Source: Micropterix aruncella
Lineage: Eukaryota; Arthropoda; Insecta; Lepidoptera; Micropterigidae
NCBI GenBank assembly: GCA_944548615.1
Contig: OX155972.1
Span: 4,205,625 to 4,269,624, forward strand
Length of the DNA: 64,000 nt
Direction: 5' to 3'
Shown here: positions 35,266-46,264 of the stretch, piece by piece
Position numbering within the stretch: the first letter of the stretch is position 1
Layout: each line of letters opens with the position of its first letter
Translations under genes and position numbers: made by a program
The notes under the pieces: generated by a model
Databases searched by the model: none
The model's input: only the letters and a program-made list of their open reading frames with translations
What the model was told of the DNA's origin: nothing

Positions 35266-36579
35266 ATCCACTTTGATATTTTTTAATTTTTGGATATTAG
35301 TTTAGTTTGTTGACTTATCATTAATTCGTGAATATGTTTTCCATAGCGTAGAGATATTTGAAACGATTTTAACGACAAATAGGTCTGCGGTTCCTATTAC
35401 ACGTCACATTGTATAATGTAAATATGTAACATCAATATTGTGCATACAATAATACTCAATAATAACCTCTTTTTTTTATTCAGAGAAAAAATACATTTTT
35501 TTAAATATTAAAATCTCGCCAAACAGGTATACAGTTTGTTGGCGAGACAAACTCTTATTTTTCTAGTTTTACACTTCTAATTTTGTGATACAAAAAGACA
35601 TTAATAATATAAAAAACAATGCACAGCAGTATTACTACTGGTCTTATTACAGGCTTAAATTAGGCCAGTATTACTACAAGCTAAAATTATAGAAATGTAT
35701 AACAAATTTACTTATGACCACTAATTTCACTATAAACGTCCAACGGGTAGCTTTTTAATCTCTTTTAACATCTGTTTGCTCACGCTTACACAGTCTTCCT
35801 CAGATACAATAGTATTAAAGATTCTTGGAATGAGGTACTTTAACGTCCTTTAACCATAGTAGTTGTTCGCTCTTGTTTCTTCAAATCTTTTACGGACTTT
35901 TTCTCTAACATTCCTCTGATTTCTACCCTAAGATACCTTAAAAGCACCCTAAGATACTTAACATAAACACCTTATAAAATATCAAAAAACATTGAATAGT
36001 CCGTTGTTAGATAATTGTATATTATTATATGATTTTAAAATCCACAATGTTATGATGAATTACATTTTAGATGTATGATGTGATTTGATGCCTTTTCAAA
36101 TTATATTTACATAATTAGGTTATTATTTGGGAAATTAATAAATTATTCTGTTCTATTTTATATTCAAACATTAATTTACAAGAAACGGTAACGTGTAAAT
36201 TATTGCTTGTATATAGTATTGCATTTAGAAAGAATTGATTGTGTGATTGTTTGTACTTACTTTTCAAGTTTATTTTAAATTTTATTTAATTTTGTAATTG
36301 CTAAATTGATTTTTTAATACATTATGACTATTATTTGATGCCGTTTTGCTTGTTTTTTTAAATTTAATATCTTGATATTTATTACTATTTGTCATTTTTG
36401 GGTCATATTATTTATAAGGAGCATTTTGTTTTATCTGTGGAACTATATACTTAGTTATTATAGGCATAAATAGCATTTTTTGCACTGAATTATGCATTTT
36501 TTTTTTTAATTTGTTGAGTGGGGCTTTTCTAAGGTCTTTATGAGCCTTGTAACACTGCGACCATTGCTGATCTATTGTG
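35266..36579 (+). other. Unassigned AT-rich region
   Basis: Nothing recognised. Confidence 0.5.
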
Positions 36580-36800
36580 TTCGCCACCTACTATACTTCT
36601 GCGCTAAGCATCGTGTCATTTAAGAACCGCAACAGGCTTTTGGCGCCAGATTGTTTTACCTCCTCAGATTGGAGGTAATGACCATCCAAGTAGGTGTATC
36701 TTTTACTTATCACTGGGCCACTTTCGCACATGAGATGCTGGGGAGTTTCCTTTGCTCCTTGGCAGAACCTGCACATTTTTGTATGCATTATTAACATAAT
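36580..36800 (-). mobile_element. LINE RNase H/C-terminal remnant
   Basis: The minus strand reads CRFCQGAKETPQHLMCESGP and later AKSLLRFLNDTML. A Cys-x2-Cys, x4, His-x4-Cys finger followed by a leucine-rich end is the usual C-terminus of insect non-LTR elements with an RNase H domain. Only about 60 codons remain. Confidence 0.65.
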
Positions 36801-37559
36801 CCACTAACGTTATGCAAAATTTTGGGGATAACCTACTAAATCTGAACAAAACCACAAACGCTGAACCTATTTTTCAAAAATTGAAGTAAACAGTAATGCA
36901 AATATTTTATCTGAGTATAGAATTTCAGAAATTAGTTATTTAAAACAAAAATATTTCAGTGGCAATGTCACACAACCAGGCATGTATCCAGACTTCAGTT
37001 TCGGAGGTATCCACCAAACTTGAACTTGCCCGTACAATGAAACAAAATTCTGTCGAATTTAGGTGGATTAGAGACAGCTACCCCCTTCCTCCTGGATATG
37101 TGCCTGACACTATGTACATAAGTCGCGAATTATCCATGATTCTCAATTTATCTCGACTTTATTTTTTACTCAAAAAAAAAATTGAGGGGGGACGCGTCCT
37201 TTGTGTGCCCCCACCCTGGAAAAAGCCCTTGCACCTAACTAGGTCGGGATCTGTTCTGAGGTAAACATTTAATGTTGTGTGTGCTTGCTCAATAATGTAT
37301 TTATAAAAATGGCATATATATTTTCATTAATGAATTTACTATTGAATCGTTGACTGGAAGATATCGCTATAGCGATAAGTCCGCCATTTGTGCATAAATT
37401 GCCTTTTTTTTGTTACCAGTGTAATATTCATTAAGTAACGTTTTAATAGCACAATAAAATTATTCTATTCCATTACAAAAGACTAAAGATCCAAAATTAT
37501 AACTAACTACCTACTTAAAATTAGAAGTGGAAAAATAAAATTGCAGCATAAAATAAAAT
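36801..37559 (+). other. Unassigned; one exon-like frame
   Basis: A + frame of 101 codons at 36959-37264 with SVEFRWIRDSYPLPPGYVPD is longer than the local background, but no domain was recognised and no splice pair supports it. Confidence 0.35.
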
Positions 37560-38720
37560 ACTCTCAGACAATCAGTTCGGTTTTAGGAAAGGTTTAGGGA
37601 CAACAGACGCTATAGCTGCCTTAACAGAATTTTTAGTCGAAACGGTGGATAAAGGAGACAAGTGTCTAGGTGTTTTCTTTGACCTTGCAAAGGCTTTTGA
37701 CTCCGTTCCTCATAATATATTATTGTGCAAACTGAGCAGTGTAGGAATTAATTATACAAGTCTTAAATGGTTTGATAGTTACCTATCCAACAGGGTACAA
37801 AGTGTCACCATCCAGGGCCTCCAGAGTAAAAGCCAGCATCTCACGTATGGTGTGCCACAGGGTAGCGTTTTGGGACCCATTTTATTCCTCGTCTACATAA
37901 ATGACCTATGTCAGTTACCAGTAGGTAAAATCATCACATATGGCGATGACACTGTTATACTATTCAAGGGTTCAAACTGAGATTACACATTTGAGAAAGC
38001 AAACGAGGGCATGGAAATTGTTAAAAATTGGCTAGGTAACTTTATGTTGACGCTTAATGTTGACAACACCAAATACATGCCATTTAGTATAACCACCAGA
38101 GGTCAACCCACTACTAATAAAACTATTGTAGTACACGAATGCGATAGCGTAGAGTTTTGTAACTGTCAGCCTCTACAAAGAGAAATATCTTGAAAATATC
38201 TAGGCATCACTCTAGATTGCTTTCTCCGTCGGGACTCTCATAAATATAACGTGGCTACGAAGGTGCGAATCCTTGGATATGTTTTCAAAGAACTGAGGAA
38301 TATTCTGGATTACAAAACACTAAAAAAAGTTTATTATTCTTTATGTGAATCGCTTTTTACTTACGGCGTAATTGGATGAGGTGGATGTGGTAAAACCCTG
38401 CTAGAGCCGTTGCAAGTTGCTCAGAAATTTATATTAAAAAATATTCTACGTAGACCATATCGCCATCCCACTAATGAACTTTATAAGGGAGCTAAAGTTG
38501 TTGTTTGTAGGCAACTTTTTCTAAAAACTTCCCTCTTAAGGCTATTTTTGGACAATAACTCAAATTTAGGAATAATTCAGAACCGGCGACCAACGAGACA
38601 AGTTTTAGAAAATAGCTTAATAATACCCAGAAGGAAAACATCATTTGGACAAAATGAATTTGACATTTAGGAAATTCAAAAATAAATTAAAGAAATGGTT
38701 ATCGAATCATGACTAACCAT
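37560..38720 (+). mobile_element. 5'-truncated LINE RT with three in-frame TGA codons
   Basis: Reads NQFGFRKGLGTTDAIAALTE, GVFFDLAKAFDSVPHNIL, YGVPQGSVLGPILFLVYIND and ITYGDDTVILF in one frame. The same frame continues past TGA at 37978, 38191 and 38377 through NWLGNFMLTLNVDNTKYMPF, KYLGITLDCFLRRDS and GCGKTLLEPLQVAQKF. Beyond about 38660 the frame changes and ends LTFRKFKNKLKKWLSNHD. Closely related to the LINE at 24658-28997. The catalytic loop is Tyr-Gly-Asp-Asp, not the Phe-Ala-Asp-Asp of its relative. Confidence 0.88.
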
Positions 38721-39164
38721 ACATCAAATGCTAGAAATAATAGTTTAATAAAACTTAGGTGCACAAATTATTAACACATTTTTAAACATGTATGTTGAGT
38801 ATATTTTAACATTGAAATAACTACCAAAAATTATTGGACTTTGACAAAGAATTTATTGTACTTTTTTGATTAGGTATTTTTATATTAAATCCTATATTAC
38901 TTAACATATATTAAATAATAATTACTGTTTCTTTCTTTTCTCACATATAACTTTATTTATATTATTAAATCGAATTTTATATTATATTTATTGCCGATTA
39001 TTTAATGGAATTGCACTTTATTTATTATATTATCTTTTAATATTTTTAAATTATTGTTTTTTTATTTTATTCTGAAGACCACATTTTAGGGAAATTTAGC
39101 GTTTATAGCTTTTTACTAAAACTTGTATATTTGTAAGCAATCAAGCAATAAAGCAAACTTGATT

Positions 39165-39325
39165 GTAATATTACAGTCCTGTCCACCCTAGAACGGGCTA
39201 GTCCCAGTTGGGTGACAGAAACAAATAAGCAAAAGGTTAAGGTTTTGCTATTCGGTTCCTGTTATTTTTGTAAGTTAATCAATGTTTTATAGTAATTAAT
39301 TCTTAAATAAGTAAATAAAGTGAAA
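39165..39325 (+). repeat. Dispersed repeat shared with 48633-48805
   Basis: First copy of the CCTGTCCACCCTAGAACGGG repeat, ending in an AAATAAGTAAATAAA tail. Confidence 0.7.
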
Positions 39326-39365
39326 TCAGAATAAAATATTTTTTATAATAAAATAGATCCATTAA

Positions 39366-39783
39366 TATTGACGGTATTATATAATGCGTTTGTTCGATCT
39401 CACATTGAGTTTGCTTCTCCAATATAGTCTCCCTATTATCAGGTCTATATTAACAGCCTACAAAATATCCAAAATAAGTTCGTTCGATATTTAAATTTCA
39501 AGACAAGATGAAAAGTTATTGTAATACTACTAATGAGGCGGCCTTACTATTTAAAATAAATTCGCTATCTTATCGGCGCAACTTGAATGATGCTCTGTGC
39601 CTCTATAAAATAATGAATGGTATATTCGATTGCTCTGACCTGGTGGGCGAGATCAATATTAACGCCACAATGAGAACCACACGCTAATTTGACCTGTTTC
39701 GATTTCTGCGTTTTAAAACTAATGCATCAAGGAATGGAGTACTCACACGCTGCTGTGAGCTTTATAATACCCATTTAAATGGT

Positions 39784-39814
<31 letters not shown>

Positions 39815-40190
39815 ATAATTCCATAATCACTTATAAATACTCCGTAAATCAAACCCTAACCGATACAATAAACTGACTCGTATTAGGTATTTTTATTGAT
39901 TATTATTATTATTATTATATTTTATATACGCCATTACTAATATACACGCTCACACTCCACACCCACACCCTCAACACACTCCCACAAACATATACACACA
40001 CACCCTCAATACTAGACTCTTGTGTAGTACTAAATTGAAGGAACATTAGTTTTATTAAGTAGTTTTTTTTTAACGTAATTTATGTAATTTTATTGAAATC
40101 CGTAACCGGTTTTATTTGTTGTAAATCTGTATACATTTTTAAATATTGTTACTGTAATACTGTGTGATATCTCAATAAAGAATAAATCAG
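39366..40190 (+). mobile_element. Decayed LINE C-terminal fragment
   Basis: YNAFVRSHIEFASPI, then SPYYQVYINSLQNIQNKFVR and YLNFKTR are recognisable thumb sequence, interrupted by stops and frame changes. The 3' UTR contains a TA microsatellite (about 39785-39813), an ATT run and a CA-rich stretch like that of the LINE at 53280. It ends near CAATAAAGAATAAATC. Confidence 0.7.
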
Positions 40191-40431
40191 AATTTGAATT
40201 ATCGTCATGGTGTCAAAGTTAAATTAATTAAAAACAAATAGTATTGTACTTCCATCAACAGTCGTTATCGCATCGTATAGACCCGCCTTTAAAAAATGTC
40301 ATCGCTCATGTATTGACAAATAATATTGTACGAATGAAAAATATCGAGGGTATGTGTTTATTACGTATTTGTCAGTATATTTTTGCCTCTTTATACATAC
40401 GGTTCTAAGTGAAGTTTTTTATTGTTGACAG
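40191..40431 (+). other. Sequence leading to the first recognised Nox acceptor
   Basis: AT-rich; presumably the end of an intron of Nox. The acceptor is preceded by TTTTTTATTGTTGA. Confidence 0.6.
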
Positions 40432-40526
40432 GACCTACTGGAGAAACTCTTCCGCCTTTTCGACCAGGACAGAAAAGGATACCTTATACAAGAAGACTGG
40501 ATCGAATTTCTGAAGGCACGATTAAC
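40432..40526 (+). CDS. Nox: Nox exon a: first recognisable EF-hand
   Basis: The exon follows a TTGTTGACAG acceptor and ends at GTGAGT. It reads in phase 0 and leaves two bases of a split Thr codon. It encodes the helix LLEKLFRLF, the loop DQDRKGYLIQED and the helix WIEFLKARL. The loop is EF-hand-like but has Lys at position 5 and Asp rather than Glu at position 12, so calcium binding may be weak. This is the most upstream exon recognised; because it starts mid-protein, at least one further exon must lie upstream. Confidence 0.88.
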
Positions 40527-41812
40527 GTGAGTATATTTTAAAGACAAATTATACACATATCGAAGTTTTTTCCAATGAAGAATATTTTAGAAAAACGATA
40601 TTTCAGGAATAACAAAGGTGGTCCCTAAAATGCCTCATTCAGTGGTTGATTAGTAAAGGAAGAAAAGAAACTCATGACATTTCTAAAACAGTAACTCATT
40701 TAAACACATATAATTTACACAATCTCTGACAATAGAAATTACCTATTACTAGAGTTAATCCAGTGTTTTTTTAAGTAATATTTTTTATTTGGATTTATTT
40801 TATGATTATTTTCAACCCCTTTTATTATTTAATGATTATTTTCATTTTTAAATGATTACATTGCTCGATTTTTTATTCTAATATACCTACTAATTCCGTA
40901 ACCATTTTAATCTTAATTTATGAAACCAATAGGAAAACATTATTATTATCATTATCATCAGCAATTAGAATTTTTTTTTCATATAATTACAAATTAAATT
41001 ATTATTGTATAACATTTAATTATAATTATAAAGACCCATAAAGAACTTCACTCGCATTTCACCAGATGTAGGCACAATTTAGCATTACCCCGTCCATCTC
41101 TGGAATTATTCAAAAGCGATCCAAATTACGTTGGAATGGTGTGTTACAATAAACTGCTTGAGAATATTAAAATTATATGTAGAAACGGAAAAATAGCCCA
41201 ATTTAAATCGAAATTAAAAGGCTACCTTATTGCGAGAGAATTATATAATATAAACGAATTATAATTAGATGACTGACAATTTCATCTCGATTTTATTTAT
41301 TTAACTTGATATTTGTACCATTTTATTGATTATTATATTATTACTATTATTTCTAATTGTCTCCCATAATCAATTATATTTCTTATTTATAGGACCATTT
41401 AATTTTAATATTATAATTTCATGACTAACTGTAGTTATAAATATCTAATATAACTCAATTGTGTGGTGAGTCTCTAATGAAAGTTATTTTAACATTAAGC
41501 GGCTATATAAAGTGTCTAAACAACTATGTAAAAGTTTTTGAAGACAATAAATGCGATTTGGTTTGATTTGATTTCGGAGGGGGAATGGTTTACCTGACTT
41601 TCCCTAATCATTGATAAGCCGGGAAAGTACAATACAATGAATCAATTTAAAGTTTCTCTAAATATTCTCCTTGAATGATAATACACTTTTTTTCAACTAA
41701 CAGCGTTAATACGCGTTAATACGACTTTTTTAAATAACAAGTCAGGACTGTTTAGAGGATTACTCATGAGTTTTAGTCTATCATACTCTATATAATTTAT
41801 TTCATATTTCAG
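40527..41812 (+). other. Nox intron with LINE tail and (TTTGA)n
   Basis: This GT-AG intron of 1286 bp holds the end of a LINE reverse-transcriptase ORF and its 3' tail (described separately). The rest is AT-rich sequence with no recognised signal. Confidence 0.7.
41048..41572 (+). mobile_element. LINE ORF2 C-terminal tail, 5' truncated
   Basis: An open stretch ending at 41264 contains LALPRPSLELFKSDPNYVGM and AQFKSKLKGYLIARELYNIN, followed by a stop. This matches the C-terminal pattern of CR1/jockey-type reverse transcriptases: a short basic repeat ending about 20 residues before the stop. The 3' UTR ends in TTTGATTTGATTT, the same tail unit seen (reversed) at 45900. Only the last 70 or so codons remain, so it is a dead 5'-truncated insertion in a Nox intron. 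Confidence 0.75.
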
Positions 41813-41924
41813 TGACGAGAAGCAGATCGACTTTGCGGAACAAGTGGAAAGTATCGCTTATGTATTATGCGGGGAAGATATCATTACATTGGACAAATTC
41901 TATCACATATTCCAAACAAAAGGG
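41813..41924 (+). CDS. Nox: Nox exon b: degenerate EF-hand partner
   Basis: The acceptor is TTTCATATTTCAG and the donor GTGAGT. It completes the split Thr codon and ends in phase 0. The peptide contains QIDFAEQVESIAYVLCGED followed by ITLDKFYHIFQTKG. Its helix-loop-helix spacing suits the silent partner of the preceding EF-hand. There is no canonical acidic 12-residue loop, so this is probably a structural, non-calcium-binding hand. Assignment depends on frame continuity with the exons on both sides and on conserved splice signals. Confidence 0.85.
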
Positions 41925-42023
41925 GTGAGTCTATATTATATTTATTATCATGTTAGCATTGGTTACAGCGACAAAACAGATGACGTTGGATAATAATAGT
42001 TTTAAAAAAAACACTAAAAACAC

Positions 42024-42245
42024 GCTTTTGGGCTATGATACGATATTCACATACACACGGCTATGATACGATATTCCATCATGGAATGCCAGTGCCTATC
42101 GTCCGGCTTCATCATCCGACCTTGAAACCTAATCGTGGTCAAAGTTCATTCCAAGACTTTTCTAACAAGTCCAAACACAGCTATGATACGATGTTCCATC
42201 GTGAAGTTCCAGTTCATATCTTCCGACTCCATCATCAGATCAGTT
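42024..42245 (+). repeat. Tandem repeat of roughly 120 bp
   Basis: The phrase GGCTATGATACGAT recurs at about 42030, 42054 and 42172. The last two units share a longer body (TTCCATC..GAA..CCAGT..ATC.TCCG.CT.CATCATC). This is a diverged short tandem array inside the second Nox intron. No coding potential is apparent. Confidence 0.6.
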
Positions 42246-42539
42246 CGACAGTACCATATTATTGTATTGTCATCAGAACTACAAACAGCTGCCAATTTTC
42301 ATGACGCTACGATCCTTGAAAGATGGTTAAATTAGTTACCTTAGATTCCATTACATAGTTACATACAGGTCGACCTAATAAAAGCGTGTTAAAAACCAGG
42401 CAAATATGGCTGCCAAAACAGCTTGTGGCAGCTTTGTTCTTTCGAAACGCAAATAAATGAAATTTTGGATTTTTATTTTTCGAAGTTTCACTTCGACAGA
42501 TAAGTCGTTCAGTGTAACGCACGATTTAGGTGTTATAAC

Positions 42540-42665
42540 GGCAGTGATTCGGGTGTTTGTATAGTCATTGATTATATAGGTTATCAGATTGCTCAATGCC
42601 GTTTTACGATTTGGCAGCTGGGATTTTACTACGAAACGCAACGTGTAGATAGCACTCATAGTTAC
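42540..42665 (-). repeat. Dispersed repeat, terminal part (family C)
   Basis: Read on the minus strand, GAGTGCTATCTACACGTTGC followed by GTTTCGTAGTAAAATC matches the + strand at about 10150-10195, with a more diverged copy near 22815-22910. It looks like one end of an unclassified DNA transposon. No transposase was seen nearby. Confidence 0.5.
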
Positions 42666-43254
42666 AAACATTGTTAAACTTCTCTCATGTTCAGTGGACC
42701 GACAGATAGCGTTCGAAAACCGCTGATACGGTATCCTATCCCAAAAACTAATATCGCTCTTATTATTTTAATATTATTTGCATAAATACTTATTTTTTTT
42801 AAATTGGTATACATATTTCAATACGTAATAATTAAATGCTTTATCGTTCAGGTAGACTATTGAATGGCATTCTAATCTATTCTTATTATTTCTGCTATGT
42901 AATCAGCCTATATAAAAATGCGATAGATGGCACTAATAATTGAAAACTATTATTGATATCAATGGTTAAATATTGAGTTTTTAAAATAAAACAGCCTATT
43001 ATAAAAAAAAACATTCATTATCAATGTTACTATAGATGGCCAAATAAATAGTTATTAGTTTAGCTTTTAATGCTTTCAGCATTACCTAGATGTCGCCGGT
43101 GCAGAAGGGTTACCAAAACTTACTATGACGTTGAGCAATATACACTTTATATAATCAATAATATAGTATAGAGTATAGATTTATCATGTTCGATCTTAAG
43201 TTATAACAATCGTTCCTCGGACAATATTTCTTAGTAAAATATTTATAATATGGG

Positions 43255-43412
43255 GGAAAATCTAAACTCCACTCAAACCACAACCCCCAAACACTCCCCC
43301 CAAACACGTATTCTCTTCTCCCCCACACCAACTCCCCCAAACCTACCACTCAAACCCCGCTCCCAACCCCCCCCCAACCCCACCCCCTAAACCTCCCCCC
43401 CACCAAATCCAC
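43255..43412 (+). repeat. C-rich low-complexity tract
   Basis: About 150 bp of mostly C and A with many runs of four to nine C lie inside an otherwise AT-rich intron. The minus strand is correspondingly G-rich, with several G runs that could form G-quadruplexes. No gene is seen. Confidence 0.7.
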
Positions 43413-43599
43413 TTGCTCTTAAGTATCTATTAAAGCACTCTAGATAAGGCGGGATAGAAACCAAAGGAAGAAGAATAATATCGGAACAAGAATATTTTCA
43501 TCCCGAAATTTATACATCCTGACTATTTGGTCTATCGAATTCAGAGTTAAAGCACTCGTGATTAGGGTAGGTAGGACCCCCCAAATGTTGGAACGAATT

Positions 43600-44024
43600 T
43601 TAATTTTTACTTTCCCGAATTAAGGGAAAGTATTGTGGGAAAGTGTTCGACTTCTAAACGGAGTAGCGCCAGACACTTCCTGCACGCCGCTCTTCACCAG
43701 CATATCTACGTTGACTGTGCCCTCTCTGTATATACTGGAATGTTGTGAATTTATTAAAAATAATCCCGATATCTACTTCTTAGGAAGAGATGTACATTCA
43801 AGGGCTACGCGGAATAGAAACTTCATAAACTGTCCCTCAGTGAGGACTGAAATGTCTAAAAAGGGACCTGAGTTCTGTTGTGTTAAATATTCAAAACATC
43901 AAATCAATGCAACAACCAGGATTCAAACAGACATTAAAGCACTGGCTCAAAAATGAATGCTATTACAGCTTGAATGACTTTTTAAACAATAATGACAAAA
44001 TAAATAATATATTCTTATTGTAAT
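43600..44024 (+). mobile_element. LINE ORF2 C-terminal fragment with frameshift
   Basis: The first frame reads GVAPDTSCTPLFTSISTLTV, PSLYILECCEFIKNNPD and ATRNRNFINCPSVRTEMSKK, the typical late region of jockey/CR1 reverse transcriptases. After a frame change the end reads FKQTLKHWLKNECYYSLNDF then a stop. It is 5' truncated and broken. It lies inside the second Nox intron, same strand as the gene. Confidence 0.75.
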
Positions 44025-44388
44025 TCTCCAACATTTTAAACTTTAAACATTTATATTTCATTCTAGCTCAAAATCTGACAAACCGTAAATAGCCTAATAA
44101 TTTTAGTTTGACATTTAAATTTAAAAACAAACTGACATTTACTTTATATATAGTAATGGGAATTACTAAATTTGTAGATAATAGTTCTATTTATTATTTT
44201 TGTTAATACCTATGTCTAAAACGTAATACTTTTCGGATTTGTTTTTCTTCAACTTGCGAAGTGAACATATATTTAATAAAGCGATTTCCATCAACACAAT
44301 ACCAGAAATATATTTGATCTACATCTAAATCGGTACAGGCTTAGCAAAGTGCGCAACATTTTCCTTCCTCACAGCCTCTGTTATTATA

Positions 44389-44536
44389 ATAAGGTCCCAA
44401 CACATATCAGAAGTCTTGGAGAGAACCAATTCAAAAAATCTTATTTAATGGCCTAGTCAAGAATCCATTATATGACTTAAGAGATTTGGATAATGATGAA
44501 CTCTTATTCCAAGAGCATCCTAATGTAAAATAACGG
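44389..44536 (+). mobile_element. LINE ORF2 extreme C-terminus, frameshifted
   Basis: YNKVPTHIRSLGENQFKK in one frame continues as ILFNGLVKNPLYDLRDLD in the next frame and reaches a stop. A related peptide, SLGEDQFKKIIIHNLVRN, occurs near 10385, so two members of one LINE family left tails here and there. Only about 50 codons are present. Confidence 0.65.
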
Positions 44537-44984
44537 AAAATTCATGATCGGAAACGGAAAATCAACTTTGCCAAAGAGCGTATTTTTTTTGTTGTTTTTT
44601 TTTTATCGGCGCTTATCTATTTTCATCATTATCATATTATTGCCTTGATAATTATGACTACAGACATTAAGCTCTTTTTTTGATCAGCAATTTTGATTAT
44701 AAGATTATTTTCTATTTATCAATGGTTTTCAAACGGATTATAATTAACTAAAATTAATGTATATTGCACAACACAATTAATGTATATCATGGTAGGAAAG
44801 CCTACCTACTAGAGCAGAACTAAATTAAAATAAATATTGTACGCCTGATTGGTAAACTGTATAGCAAATATAATAGTACCTATTAATTTTGTACGACCTA
44901 CTTACAGTTCACAGTAAAGAAATTATTATTATTGTTAACGCACTAAAAAAAATCGATATGAAAGTGGAAATATCCATTTTGACG

Positions 44985-45180
44985 ATTAGGACCATTTCCA
45001 GACTGAAGTCTGTGTTTGCGTGTATGTTGTGTATTCCTCCACGACAGCGCCGAAACGCTTCATCCGATTAGGCTGAGATTTGGCATGCAGTCATCATTTG
45101 GTCATGGCAAGAGTTAAAAAGATTGTAGTTAGAGATCTATCCACCAGAGGGCGCGCTACTCATACTTCAATCTCCAAATA
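44985..45180 (+). repeat. Dispersed repeat shared with 22483-22660
   Basis: Both places carry GACTGAAGTCT, then GAAACGCTTCATCCGATTAG (AAACGC in the other), then a TTTGGCA..CATCATTTG stretch and a GATC.ATCCACCAGA block in the same order. This is probably the 3' UTR of a LINE such as an RTE-type element; no ORF remains. It sits in the second Nox intron. Confidence 0.65.
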
Positions 45181-45449
45181 TATCAGTTAGAGACTTGCGA
45201 TCTGTTTGGTTAAGCCACGTTTTATTCTTTTTTTTGGGAGGGGGGTAGTCGCTTGACCTCCGCGTTGAGTCGATCTAGGACATCAATGATAAAACAATTA
45301 CATAATTTATTATATGACTATTACCTGTAATATTTGACTATTTGATTTTATGCTTAATTAGGAAATTAATTTGGTTTTGTGCTTATTTATTGTAATATTT
45401 TGTGAGCTGGCAAGCTGGCTTTTGAAATAAATATTAATAATATTTTCAG

Positions 45450-45547
45450 ATTGCTGAAAAATTATTTCGTCTCGTTGACCTAAACAACGACGGGTTCACA
45501 ACACCAGACGAAATTATGGAGTTCCTAGGAGCAGTTAGCAATACTAG
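45450..45547 (+). CDS. Nox: Nox exon c: canonical EF-hand
   Basis: The acceptor is ATATTTTCAG and the donor GTAATA. It starts in phase 0 and leaves AG, which joins G of the next exon to make Arg. It encodes IAEKLFRLV, then the loop DLNNDGFTTPDE with acidic or amide ligands at 1, 3 and 5, Gly at 6 and Glu at 12, then IMEFLGAV. This is a good calcium-binding loop and one of three canonical loops visible in the protein. Confidence 0.9.
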
Positions 45548-45899
45548 GTAATAATTTTAAAAACTATTAAATTATATATTAACTGAAATATCATAATAAT
45601 ACTATGTATTCATAAATATACTTTTAAGTATGACTTTACGAGTATTATATAATTTGTATTCACATTAAACTTAATTACTTATAACGACCCCTCTTATTAT
45701 ATTATTAAATACGCAGGGCAGACATAGATACTAGTGTATGGGGGACAGGTAAGATTTTGCGCCTGAACCGTTGTCGTTTCTTAGTTTTACTTTGGGGTTT
45801 TCTGAGTGTTTTCTGTTGTCTTGTGATTTCGTGTTTACTTGCTGACTGCAATACTCGACTTCATTGATTTATGATTTACAGTTGGATTTATGTTGAACT

Positions 45900-46260
45900 G
45901 ATCAAATCAAATCAAATCAAAATGTTCTTTATTCATATCGACACAATTAAATATTATTTTTAATTTATGTTCTTAAGATGCGTCCAAGCCTTACTCTCAA
46001 GCCATTTTGTCATTTATATAATCATATATTGTATAGTATGCTTTTTTATACAATCTTGCTTTTATGGTGGCTTTAAACTTATTTACAGATAGTTTTCTAA
46101 TACTATGAGGAAGTTTGTTATAGAAGCGTATACTTTGTCCGAATTGCAAAGAATTGCTTATTTTGTGGAGACGAGTAGCAAGTACAATAAGGTTATGCAT
46201 AAGTCTAGTATTATTAACATTATGAATGTCGCTTTTATGATGATTCAAATATCGATTTAT
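45900..46260 (-). mobile_element. LINE ORF2 C-terminal fragment
   Basis: On the minus strand the frame contains QSIRFYNKLPHSIRKLSVNK and TIKARLYKKAYYTIYDYIND before a stop, a standard LINE reverse-transcriptase terminus. The 3' tail, read on the + strand as GATCAAATCAAATCAAATC, is a TTTGA microsatellite matching the tail at 41557. It is 5' truncated at about 46260, directly against a SINE. Confidence 0.75.
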
Positions 46261-46264
46261 AGTA

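Noticed and set aside
36959..37264. Possible upstream Nox exon
   Set aside because: No EF-hand or known domain, runs into a Lys tract, and no in-phase splice pair links it to 40432.
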